From Akkermansia muciniphila (lineage in GTDB: Bacteria; Verrucomicrobiota; Verrucomicrobiia; Verrucomicrobiales; Akkermansiaceae): a stretch of 64,000 nucleotides of DNA. The position numbers and the translations under genes are program-made. The notes beneath the pieces were generated by a model. It was not told the DNA's origin, ran no database searches, and saw nothing but the letters and a program-made list of their open reading frames with translations. The stretch covers positions 62,001 through 126,000 of the forward strand of contig NZ_JABDHQ010000001.1 in the NCBI RefSeq assembly GCF_018709685.1, read 5' to 3'. Shown here piece after piece: positions 41,254-49,305 of this stretch (positions are counted from its first letter, which is position 1; every line of letters begins with the position of its first letter).

Positions 41254-43353
41254 TCAGTTGGACGCCGTGCTTTCCAGGGCGGGCTCCGGAAAAAGCTGGT
41301 CAATGATGCAGGAGACCATTTTTCTGGAGCCGTAGGGGGAAAGGTGGTTGTCATCACAGTACATCAAGTTGCCCATGTCTTCCTCCAGCCATTGCCCGTC
41401 TTGATGGAAGGCGCCGTGAAGGGGGATAAAGCGGCACAGGCCTGTAGATTCCATGTGTTTCAGAAGGGCGAATACGGGGCGCTGCCGCGTGGTGAAGTCC
41501 CCGCCCAGCAGGCGGTCCGCCCGGTTGGCGTTCAGCAGGACGTTGCGCCGCATGAGTTTGCGCGGGCCGAAGGTCCATTCCGGCACGGGGCCCAGCAGCA
41601 CGATTTGCTTGCCGGCCTTGTGGAGGCGGGCGCAGGTGTGGCGCAGGCCGTCCGCCACCAGTTGTTTCAGGCGCGCGTCCCGGTGGCTGTTGACCAGTTC
41701 AATCCACCGGTTGTGGATGAATACGGTGTGAATCCGGGGAGTGCTTTCCAGCCAATCCAGAATCAGGTCCATATTGTGTTCCCAGTGAGGGTACATCATG
41801 CGCAGGAGCGTGAGGGAATCAGTGTCTCCAGAGTCCGAGATGCCACTTAATGGGCACAGCCGCGCCCGGTAGAAGAGGCCTGAGCGGTGCAGAAGCCGCG
41901 CGGCGTCATCAAAGCCGGGGGAGCTGGCCATGGCATGGCTGTCCCCCATGAGCAGGAAGGAAGGCGGCTCCCCGGTTTTCCCCAGCAGGACGAAGGGGTA
42001 GTCCGTCACGTCCCCGAGTTCAGGATGATGGGGCTGGATGGCGTTCCCCTTTTCCACCACTGCCCGGTCAGGGGGGACAATGCCGAAGGAGGGAGGGAAG
42101 GCCGGGCCTTTCCAGTATTCCGGGAATGATATGTTGTTGGCGGTTACATGCCAGTAGTCCCGTGCGCCGTCCGTCCATTTGAGCCATTCTCCCGCAAAGC
42201 CCAGCATCAGGCAGCCGGAGGCCGTGAGAAGAAAGGCTTTCCCGGGTTTCCACCATGCGGTCCCGGTCCGGAAAGGCGTTTCCACGAATTTCCAGGAGAG
42301 GAACCCCAGGAGGAGGGAGAGCGCAAACATGCCCGCATAGTCCCACGGGCTGCATTCATTGAAGCAGATGTAGGTCCAGTACACGATGACGGGCCAGTGC
42401 CACAGGTACAGGGAGTAGGAGATTTTGCCGATGCCTGTGCTGAGCGGGTGTTTGAGGATGCGTCCGGACCAGCCATGGCTTCCGTAGCGGATCAGGAGGG
42501 CCGCCCCCGCGACGGAGGGTATGGCCGCATACCCCGGAAAAGGCGTGGAAGCGGTGTAACAGGCAAAGGGAAGCAGGATGCCTGACCACCCCGCCAGGCG
42601 CAGCCAGCTTCTTCCGCGGCCCTGTTCCTCCGCGGCCGGAGCCAGGGCCAGCAGGCAGCCGGCCAGGAGTTCCCAGGCGCGGCAGTAGAGCAGGTAGAAG
42701 GCTTTGTTGTGCTCCAGATGCCCCATGTGATGGACGGCGGCAAACAGGGAGAGCGCCAAAGCTCCGCAGAGGACGGGCGCGACGGCGTTTTTCCTGAATT
42801 TCCAGAGCAGCCACAGGGTGAGCGGGATGGCCAGGTAGAATTGTTCTTCCACGCTCAGGGACCACAGGTTCAGCAGGGGGTTTTCTTCTGCGGCGGGGCT
42901 GAAATAATCCCCTGCGGTCCTGCTGAAGTAAGTATTGGTGATGAAAAGCGCGCTGGATCTCACCGTTCTGCCCAGGGTGCGCAGGTCGTCGCAGTCCAGC
43001 ACCACGCAGCCGAAGGCCAGCACTACCGCGATCAGGCAGAAGTAGGCGGGCATGATGCGCCTGATCCTGCGGCAGTAGAAGGAGGGCAGGGAGAAGGAGT
43101 TCTCTTTCAGGCTGCGGACCAGGCCGCCGCCGATCAGGTAGCCGGAGATGACGAAGAAGATGTCCACGCCCGTGTACCCTCCGGGGCACGCCCATTCCAG
43201 CAGATGGTACAGGACGACGGCCAGTACGGCAAAGGTACGCAGGCCGTCAATGTGCGGAAGGTAGGTGCCATGGACGGTGTTTCCGGCCTGATGGAGGGAA
43301 GGCGAACAAAAGTTTTCAGAAAGGCATTTGCTCATGAGGCGGAAAGGAGGCAC
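41254..43353 (-). CDS. OafA-type acyltransferase with C-terminal SGNH hydrolase-like domain
   Basis: A 699-residue two-part enzyme (a second ATG at 43335 would remove 6 residues). The N-terminal acyltransferase-3 domain (about 30-370) starts YLPHIDGLRTFAVLAVVLYHL and has GVDIFFVISGYLIGG and SLSVEEQFYLAIP. The periplasmic C-terminal SGNH domain shows FLLMGDSHAMA (Ser) and the paired DDNHLSPYG (Asp/His). This design O-acetylates lipopolysaccharide or other cell-surface sugars. It lies between two GT10 genes, so the target is probably the same surface glycan. Confidence 0.93.
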   Translation of the reverse strand: MPPFRLMSKCLSENFCSPSLHQAGNTVHGTYLPHIDGLRTFAVLAVVLYHLLEWACPGGYTGVDIFFVISGYLIGGGLVRSLKENSFSLPSFYCRRIRRIMPAYFCLIAVVLAFGCVVLDCDDLRTLGRTVRSSALFITNTYFSRTAGDYFSPAAEENPLLNLWSLSVEEQFYLAIPLTLWLLWKFRKNAVAPVLCGALALSLFAAVHHMGHLEHNKAFYLLYCRAWELLAGCLLALAPAAEEQGRGRSWLRLAGWSGILLPFACYTASTPFPGYAAIPSVAGAALLIRYGSHGWSGRILKHPLSTGIGKISYSLYLWHWPVIVYWTYICFNECSPWDYAGMFALSLLLGFLSWKFVETPFRTGTAWWKPGKAFLLTASGCLMLGFAGEWLKWTDGARDYWHVTANNISFPEYWKGPAFPPSFGIVPPDRAVVEKGNAIQPHHPELGDVTDYPFVLLGKTGEPPSFLLMGDSHAMASSPGFDDAARLLHRSGLFYRARLCPLSGISDSGDTDSLTLLRMMYPHWEHNMDLILDWLESTPRIHTVFIHNRWIELVNSHRDARLKQLVADGLRHTCARLHKAGKQIVLLGPVPEWTFGPRKLMRRNVLLNANRADRLLGGDFTTRQRPVFALLKHMESTGLCRFIPLHGAFHQDGQWLEEDMGNLMYCDDNHLSPYGSRKMVSCIIDQLFPEPALESTASN

Positions 43354-43431
43354 ATACGGGAGTGGGAAATAAGGCGGGAATGCGGGAAGGGAGAAAAAAC
43401 GGAGTGGGATTGCGGGGTCGGGGAGCTTCTG

Positions 43432-44430
43432 TTATTTGCGCAGGCGTTTTTTCAGCCGCCGCCACGCCAGGCGCAGCCTGTGGCCGCGTTTTAAAAAGCG
43501 CTGGTAGTAGGAAATCCAGGTTCCGTCTCCCTTGCGGCGCGCTTCTTCCGGAGACTGGTCGAATATCCGGTAAAGTTTGGCTGTTTCACGTTCCGTTTCT
43601 TCCAGGAAGAGGGCTTCCTGTTCCGGGGTTTTCCAGGGGCGGGACATGATTTCACACCACAGGCCGTCGTCTTCATCCACTTTTTTTACATAGGCTACGG
43701 CATCGTCCAGGGTGGGGAAGTCATGGCAGTTGATGAATGCGGCGGAGTTGAATTCCCTGCCGATGTCCGGGTTGCCCCAGTAAATGGGGATGGTGCCCGC
43801 CAGCATGCTGGTGACGATTTTCTCGCTGGTGTAGCCGGGGTACCACGCGTTTTCAAAGGCAATGGAGAATTTGTACGGCTTTTTCATCCGGATGGAGGAA
43901 GAGTACCAGTCTTCCGACTGGTGGCCGTCGCCCGGCGTGTTGTTGAGGTGGGGCCCCAGGGAGTTGACGAACCGGAAGGCGGAGAGCTTGTGGAAAATGG
44001 CGTCCCGGTTGGGATGGGATTTGCGGTTGGAGTAGATGAAGTTGCAGAAGCCCGTTTTGGAGGCCAGGAGGGCGCGGGCGTCCAGGCCTTCCTTGCCGCC
44101 GTGCACTTCCTGCAAATGGTGGCGCAGGAAGGGGAGTTTGACGGTGCGGCCGCTCCCGGGCACGGTATCCAGCCCGATGTAGTAGTCAAACAGCATGAAG
44201 TCCGGGGCAATGGCTTCATGGCAGGCGTACATGACGGTGATATGCCCCGGCGCCCGTTCCAGAAAATCGTAGAATGCCTCCCGGTTGACGTAAAACCAGG
44301 GGGTGGCGATCAGGTAATCGAAGTCGGTATTGTCTTCCACCACATGGTACCGGTCTTTCAGGAGCTGAAGAATGCCTTCCCTGCCGAAATCCGGAGTGGA
44401 CTGTAAAAAGGAGATTTTAAGCGTTTTCAT
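43432..44430 (-). CDS. GT10 family glycosyltransferase (alpha-1,3/4-fucosyltransferase-like)
   Basis: A 332-residue protein with a clear GT10 signature: YKFSIAFENAWYPGYTSEKIVTSMLAGTIPIYWGNPDIGREFN (about residues 187-230) contains the donor-binding KFxxxFEN and TSEKI-x6-AGTIPIYWG motifs seen in Helicobacter and Bacteroides fucosyltransferases that bind GDP-fucose. The C-terminal end is basic and leucine-poor (FLKRGHRLRLAWRRLKKRLRK), as in membrane-associated FucTs. It would add fucose to N-acetylglucosamine or glucose in a surface glycan. No fucose synthesis genes (gmd/fcl, fkp) are in the window. Confidence 0.9.
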   Translation of the reverse strand: MKTLKISFLQSTPDFGREGILQLLKDRYHVVEDNTDFDYLIATPWFYVNREAFYDFLERAPGHITVMYACHEAIAPDFMLFDYYIGLDTVPGSGRTVKLPFLRHHLQEVHGGKEGLDARALLASKTGFCNFIYSNRKSHPNRDAIFHKLSAFRFVNSLGPHLNNTPGDGHQSEDWYSSSIRMKKPYKFSIAFENAWYPGYTSEKIVTSMLAGTIPIYWGNPDIGREFNSAAFINCHDFPTLDDAVAYVKKVDEDDGLWCEIMSRPWKTPEQEALFLEETERETAKLYRIFDQSPEEARRKGDGTWISYYQRFLKRGHRLRLAWRRLKKRLRK

Positions 44431-44552
44431 GGGAGGAGGCGGGTCGGAGTGGTTCAGAGTGTATGGGGCGGCTCTTTCTTGTCAATGACAAAGGAAGAGG
44501 CTGTCCGGGCATGTTGGAGGAAGGTTGCCCGGCAGTTAAACGTCAGTCATTT

Positions 44553-45827
44553 TCACCCTTCGCGACGGTATTCCCGGAGCGTTTCTTCATAGAGGGCGGC
44601 ATGTTTTGCCGCAATGACGGGATAGGAGAATGTCTGTTCCGCGTGTTTCCGCCCTTCCTCCGCCAGGGACAGCCGGAGTGCCCGGTCATGGATGAGGCGT
44701 TCACAGTGGCCTGCCAATTGATGCAGGTCTCCCTGGGGAGCCACCAGCCCCGTTTTGCCGTCCAGGACCACTTCCGGAACCCCGCCCGTCCGGAAAGTGA
44801 CGGAAGGGGTCTTGCAGGCCATGGATTCCAGAGCTACATTGGAAAGAACGTCCTGCAGCGTGGGATTCAGGAACATATCCGCCGCGCTGTAAAGCCCGGC
44901 CAGTTCCTTCATGTCCGTAATGAATCCGGCGTTTGTGCTGGGGAAGGGGAATTCCACGCTTTTTTCCTGATTGCCGAAGAGCAGCAGATGGAGGTTCCGG
45001 TGCCCGCGCCGGTACAGTTCTTCCAGCGCCAGGGGGATGAAATGGCCTCCCTTGACCGGATTGAACAGGCCGGTTGCGCCGCAGGCAATGACAAAGGCTC
45101 CGGACGGGATGCCCAGGGCCGCACGGATGGCCTCCCGGTCTTCCGCCGGGCGGAAGAGGTCCGTATCCACAGGGTTGTAAATCTGGACAATCCTTCTTCC
45201 GGGGAACATGCAGCTTTTTTCCACTTCCTTTTTCAGCCAGAGGGAGGGGGTGACGAGCGTGAGGGAAGGGATGCTGCCGAAGGCCCTGCGTTTACGGGAG
45301 AAGAGCCATGCAGGCAGGTTATGGAACAGGCGGGGCGTGCCAAGCTGGGGGCAGAGGCCCCGGCATCCGTCCCGGAACAGGCCGCAGTCCATGGTGCAGT
45401 GGCACCCCGCGGTGCAGGCAAACATATCGTGAAGCGTATGGACCAGCGGGCGGCGGATGTGGCGCAGCCGCGTGAAATCCACCGTTCTGCCGCCTATCCA
45501 GTGCAGGTGCACCAGGTCCGCCTCCTCCATCTGGGCGGTATCAAAGCCCATGCCCAGCACATTCAGGGAAAAAGGAAGGTCCCTTCTTCTTTCCGGCAGC
45601 AGAACGTTAAAGCCGTGCGCCAGATGGCGGCGCAGGGCGTCTGTAGCTCTTCTGGCGGCGGACCTTTTGATTTCAAGGCCGTTTATTCCCTTGCGCCTCC
45701 TGAGTAAAAGAACGGATTCCATGCCGGAAATGTTCCGGTTCAGAGCATCATTCAGCCGGTAGGGAGCGGAGCTGGCCGATACGCTGTGGGAGACTTGGAA
45801 TACTGTTCTGCATTGAGGAGAAGCCAC
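44553..45827 (-). CDS. GT4 family glycosyltransferase
   Basis: A 424-residue GT-B protein starting at GTG 45827. The N-terminal QVSHSVSASSAPYRLNDALNRN and VHLHWIGGRTVDF belong to the WcaL/WcaI-like branch, with a cysteine cluster HDMFACTAGCHCTMDCGLFRDGC that often binds a metal or structures a loop. The C-terminal donor domain shows FNPVKGGHFIPLALEEL and the E-x7-E motif in LNPTLQDVLSNVALESMACKTPSVTFRTGGVPE. Its promoter region is the inverted-repeat element at 45842-46023, which suggests switchable expression of this gene and the genes downstream of it. Confidence 0.92.
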   Translation of the reverse strand: MASPQCRTVFQVSHSVSASSAPYRLNDALNRNISGMESVLLLRRRKGINGLEIKRSAARRATDALRRHLAHGFNVLLPERRRDLPFSLNVLGMGFDTAQMEEADLVHLHWIGGRTVDFTRLRHIRRPLVHTLHDMFACTAGCHCTMDCGLFRDGCRGLCPQLGTPRLFHNLPAWLFSRKRRAFGSIPSLTLVTPSLWLKKEVEKSCMFPGRRIVQIYNPVDTDLFRPAEDREAIRAALGIPSGAFVIACGATGLFNPVKGGHFIPLALEELYRRGHRNLHLLLFGNQEKSVEFPFPSTNAGFITDMKELAGLYSAADMFLNPTLQDVLSNVALESMACKTPSVTFRTGGVPEVVLDGKTGLVAPQGDLHQLAGHCERLIHDRALRLSLAEEGRKHAEQTFSYPVIAAKHAALYEETLREYRREG

Positions 45828-45841
45828 ATAGGAAAGTATGG

Positions 45842-46023
45842 GGATTTGAAATCCGAAGTCAATACAAACGGCTGAACGGGAATAGGAATGAAATGAAAGT
45901 GTCCCGGAAAGATACGGCTGGCGGGCTGGGCGGCTTAGAATTTATCTATGTCGCAACCTGTTGGTGGACCTGTATTAAACGGGGATGGTCCGCGGGAGTC
46001 CGCTATCTTCGGATTTCAAATCC
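45842..46023. repeat. Inverted-repeat-bounded element 1 (candidate invertible switch)
   Basis: Left arm GGATTTGAAATCCGAAG (45842-45858) and right arm CTTCGGATTTCAAATCC (46007-46023) are perfect 17-bp inverted copies with a 148-bp spacer. The left arm lies 15 bp before the GTG of the GT4 gene; the right arm is inside the last codons of the upstream minus-strand gene. The spacer has an A/T-rich promoter-like island at 45934-45956. The same architecture recurs at 48013-48199 with a related core. No recombinase gene is near. Confidence 0.7.
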
Positions 46024-46812
46024 GCCTTTTTTGGAGGGAAGGAGGAGCTGCCTGCATTTTTGGAGCCAACCTTTCTTTGCGGTCCGCGGGATTCCCATGT
46101 CGCGCCTGTCCTGGAACGGGAAGGAGGAAAGCTCCTTCCAGTCTTCCGCATAAGTTTCCGCACTGTCCAGAGAGGTAATGCCCCGCAGTTTGCACAGGAT
46201 GGAGAAAATGCTCTGATCATACCGGTTTTCCACAAATCCCGGCAGGTTCGGAGAAGTAGAGGGAGAATTATCCACCAGGTTCAGATGGCCGTAAAAGGTA
46301 TGGAGCCATTCGCGGATCAGGTTTTCCGTGAGCGGATTCTTTTTCAGAAAGACGTGGCCTCCCGCAATTTGCTGGGTGTGCGTGATCCAGGTGTCCGCTC
46401 CGGAAATGCCAAAGTGGCGGAAAATGTCTCCCTTGGTCCACTTGTATTCCGGCTGTCCACTGTTGAAAACCAGCATGCCGAGGTTGTCCCGGTCCAGCAT
46501 GTCCACGTATTCCCGGAAGCGCGCCGCTCCATTGATGTTGATATGGCAGCCGGCATCCAGGTACAGGAGGCGGTCTCCTTCCTGCATGTCCTGCAGGATG
46601 TGGTGGATGGACCAGGGTTTCCAGGACCAGTACCCGAATCCCCGGCAGGACGGCGTCAGGTATTTGCCCATGCGGCTGGTGAATTCCGCGGAAAGGTCAC
46701 GTTCCGTGAACAGCGTGATCTCATCAAAAAAATCCAGCGCTTCCGCCTGCCTGCCCAGCCGTTCCAAGGCGGCGGACATGCGGGAGTCTGCGAATGAGAG
46801 AAAGCGGTTCAT
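46003..46812 (-). CDS. Glycosyltransferase-like protein, family uncertain
   Basis: A 269-residue protein. The start MNRFLSFADSRMSAAL is plausible. The core GFGYWSWKPWSIHHILQDMQEGDRLLYLDAGCHININGAARFREYVDML has a YLDAGC (DxD-like) site and resembles the N-terminal half of capsular or GT32/GT-A-type sugar transferases that lack a named family; later HTQQIAGGHVFLKKN and RYDQSIFSILCKL occur in similar proteins. Its last codons (GFEIRR, stop at 46003) lie in the right arm of inverted-repeat element 1, so inversion would change the C-terminus. It follows the GT2 gene by 27 bp. Confidence 0.75.
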   Translation of the reverse strand: MNRFLSFADSRMSAALERLGRQAEALDFFDEITLFTERDLSAEFTSRMGKYLTPSCRGFGYWSWKPWSIHHILQDMQEGDRLLYLDAGCHININGAARFREYVDMLDRDNLGMLVFNSGQPEYKWTKGDIFRHFGISGADTWITHTQQIAGGHVFLKKNPLTENLIREWLHTFYGHLNLVDNSPSTSPNLPGFVENRYDQSIFSILCKLRGITSLDSAETYAEDWKELSSFPFQDRRDMGIPRTAKKGWLQKCRQLLLPSKKGGFEIRR

Positions 46813-46839
46813 TAGTTCGGAAGACGGGGATAAGGCAAT

Positions 46840-47994
46840 TTACAGGGAAGGCGGCGATGTGTCAAACGGCTCTTCCGGCGAGGCGTTTTTCCCTTGGGAA
46901 CCGCTGGAATGCGTTTGGGAAAAGTGTTCCGCGAGCATTCTTTTGCAAGAGTAATAGCGTCCCTTCTGTCCGGGAAGCAGGGAACAGGCCGCCAGAAGGA
47001 TGCGGCCCCAGCCGTTGGCCGGCAGTTGCGCCGAGTTCAGCAGGTCCACCAGCTGCCTGTCCCGGCCCGGCAGGACGGAGAGAAACCGCGCCCCGTCCGC
47101 GTTCTGATAGAACAGGTGCCACCAGTCCAGCAGGGATTGCTGCTGAACGGCGGTCATCTGGTGGAAAAGGGGATGTTTGGAGACGAAGAAAGGCCTGATT
47201 TTCCGCACGCCGTAGGTGAACAGGCCTTCATTCTGCCACCCATGTTCCTTCCAGTAGTCCACAATGTACAGCAGCCGCTGGAATTCCTGCACACATTTGA
47301 AGTAGGTGGGGTCATTGCAGCGGCGGGAAAGGGAACCGTTCCGCATGAGGCGGTAGTAGTACAGGCAGTCCGGGATGAACAGGAGACGGGAGGCATGGGG
47401 AACGGCCATCAGCCGGAAGGTTTCATCCTCCGCGCCGGATTTCAGGTTCACATTGAAGCGGAGGCGGTGGGCATCCAGCATGCTTTTCCGGAACAGCTTG
47501 CTCCACACGCAGATGTCCATTTTACCCCAGATGGAGTCCCGGAAGAAGCTGGCGGGGGAGGCGTTTTCTTCGAAATGCCAGGAGGGCGACCTTCTTCTGG
47601 CCTCAATGAGCCGGTCCGAGGAGTCTTCAAAGACGTGGTTGCCGCACTCCACGATGTCCGCATCATGTTCCAGCGCCGCGGAAAAAAGGCGGCAGTACAT
47701 TTCCGGGTCCACGTAGTCGTCCGGGTCCGCAAAGCCTACATAAAGGCCGCGGGCCGCATCCAGCCCGGCATTCCTTGCGGCGGAAACGCCCGCGTTCTGC
47801 TGGTTCAGGAGGATGATTCTGCCGTCTTTTTCCTTCCAGCGGAGCAGGTGCGCCCAGGTATCGTCCATGGAGCCGTCATTGATGCAGATGATTTCAATGT
47901 TCCGGAGGGTCTGCCGTACCAGGCTGTCCAGACAGTTGTCCACATAAGCGGCTACATTGTAGCAGGGAACGATGATGGAAACGTCGGGCCGCAT
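46840..47994 (-). CDS. GT2 family glycosyltransferase
   Basis: A 384-residue GT-A protein. I start it at ATG 47994 (MRPDVSIIVPCYN), because upstream in-frame codons lie in the intergenic repeat element. It shows VSIIVPCYNVAAYVDNCLDSLVRQTL, CINDGSMDDT (nucleotide Asp), AGVSAARNAGLDAARG, and FADPDDYVDPEMY (DxD metal site). The C-terminal 200 residues vary from the family and end TSPPSL. It is the first gene of the leftward glycan block. Inverted-repeat element 2 lies directly upstream. Confidence 0.92.
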   Translation of the reverse strand: MRPDVSIIVPCYNVAAYVDNCLDSLVRQTLRNIEIICINDGSMDDTWAHLLRWKEKDGRIILLNQQNAGVSAARNAGLDAARGLYVGFADPDDYVDPEMYCRLFSAALEHDADIVECGNHVFEDSSDRLIEARRRSPSWHFEENASPASFFRDSIWGKMDICVWSKLFRKSMLDAHRLRFNVNLKSGAEDETFRLMAVPHASRLLFIPDCLYYYRLMRNGSLSRRCNDPTYFKCVQEFQRLLYIVDYWKEHGWQNEGLFTYGVRKIRPFFVSKHPLFHQMTAVQQQSLLDWWHLFYQNADGARFLSVLPGRDRQLVDLLNSAQLPANGWGRILLAACSLLPGQKGRYYSCKRMLAEHFSQTHSSGSQGKNASPEEPFDTSPPSL

Positions 47995-48012
47995 AGAGTT
48001 TGTAATGTATGT

Positions 48013-48199
48013 AACGGATTTACAATCCGTGGTCAATGATAATTTTTGCAAGATAAATATTACCGCAGGTTTTTGATGTTGTCAGCATGAAAAGGAGGGT
48101 ATGGAGACCGGGGCTTCCGCAGGGTGCGGGGGGGTTGCGCTCCAATGGTTTTCCGCATGGGGCGGTCAGGGCTTGGAGTGTCCGGATTGTAAATTCGTT
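48013..48199. repeat. Inverted-repeat-bounded element 2 (candidate invertible switch)
   Basis: Left arm AACGGATTTACAATCCG (48013-48029) and right arm CGGATTGTAAATTCGTT (48183-48199) are 17-bp inverted copies with one mismatch and a 153-bp spacer. The element fills most of the 303-bp gap between the divergent GT2 gene (start 47994) and hldD (start 48298). Its core GGATTTACAATCCG matches 12 of 14 bases of the core of element 1. The spacer has an A/T-rich promoter-like island at 48035-48062. Confidence 0.65.
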
Positions 48200-48297
48200 G
48201 AGAATTTGGAGTCCGGGAACGCCTCAAATGGCAGTTGCCTAGGGCCGGGTGGATGTGGTACAAGAGGCCGTACAACTTCTTCATTTATTCTTCTTTT

Positions 48298-49284
48298 ATG
48301 ATTATTGTCACGGGTGGGGCCGGCTTCATCGGCTCAAACATTGTCGCCGCTCTGGAAAAATCCGGTAAAAAGGATCTTGTGGTGGTGGATGAACTGGGTT
48401 CTTCCGAGAAATGGAAGAACATTGCCAAGAGGGAGCTGTGCGCGGTGGTTCCTCCGGAAGATATGCTTGACTACATGGAGGCGCATGCGGAGGAGATTGA
48501 GGCCGTCATTCACATGGGGGCCATTTCCGCCACCACGGAGACGGACGCCGATCTGATTATCCGGACGAATTTCACGCTGAGCTGGTATCTGTGGGAGTTT
48601 TGCGCCCTGTACGGCAAGCAGTTTATTTACGCCTCCTCCGCAGCCACGTACGGAGACGGTTCCATGGGGTTTGACGATGACGCCTCCCTGGAGCACGTCA
48701 ATGCGCTGCGCCCCCTGAACGCGTATGGATGGAGCAAGGCCCTGTTTGACCGCAAGGTGGCGCGCGAGGTCAGGGAAGAAAGGGCTGTTCCGCTCCAATA
48801 CGCGGGCCTCAAATTTTTCAATGTGTACGGCCCCAATGAATACCACAAGGGAGGCCAGAAGAGCGTGGTGGCCCACATCTTCCCGCAGGTGAAGGCAAAT
48901 GAAACGGTGAAGCTGTTCAAGTCCTACCATCCGGATTACCGGGACGGCTGGCAGCTCCGGGACTTTGTATGGGTGGGGGATTGTGTGAATGTGGTGCTGT
49001 GGCTGCTGGACCATCCGGAGGTGAGCGGGCTGTTCAACGTGGGGTCCGGAGAGGCCCGTTCCTTCCACGATCTGGCCAAGGCGGCGTTCAACGCGCTGGG
49101 GCTTCAGGAAAAGATAGCCTACCGGGAGATGCCGGAAGAGCTCAAGGGCAAGTACCAGTATTATACGCAGGCGGACCTTTCCAGGCTGCGCGCCGCCGGC
49201 TATGCGGCCCCCATGACTTCCCTGGAGGACGGCGTGCGCCAGTACGTGCAGAAGTACCTGGACCGGGAGGACAGCTACGTTTAA
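48298..49284 (+). CDS. hldD: ADP-L-glycero-D-manno-heptose-6-epimerase
   Basis: A 328-residue extended SDR. IIVTGGAGFIGSN at 2-14 binds NADP, the Tyr/Lys pair is in LNAYGWSKALFD, and YASSAATYGDG and KFFNVYGPNEYHKGGQKSVVAH are near-signature for HldD/RfaD. It makes the L,D-heptose nucleotide for the LPS inner core. The start at 48298 gives the family N-terminus. It opens a plus-strand set hldD-GT9-GT2-GT8 with small gaps, transcribed away from the minus-strand glycan block. Confidence 0.93.
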   Translation: MIIVTGGAGFIGSNIVAALEKSGKKDLVVVDELGSSEKWKNIAKRELCAVVPPEDMLDYMEAHAEEIEAVIHMGAISATTETDADLIIRTNFTLSWYLWEFCALYGKQFIYASSAATYGDGSMGFDDDASLEHVNALRPLNAYGWSKALFDRKVAREVREERAVPLQYAGLKFFNVYGPNEYHKGGQKSVVAHIFPQVKANETVKLFKSYHPDYRDGWQLRDFVWVGDCVNVVLWLLDHPEVSGLFNVGSGEARSFHDLAKAAFNALGLQEKIAYREMPEELKGKYQYYTQADLSRLRAAGYAAPMTSLEDGVRQYVQKYLDREDSYV

Positions 49285-49305
49285 CCCGCATTTCTTTTTC
49301 CGCCC

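Noticed and set aside
45893-46153. An 86-codon plus-strand frame across inverted-repeat element 1
   Set aside because: It crosses the intergenic spacer and the 3' end of a convincing gene on the other strand; no family signal. It matters only as the frame that inversion would open.
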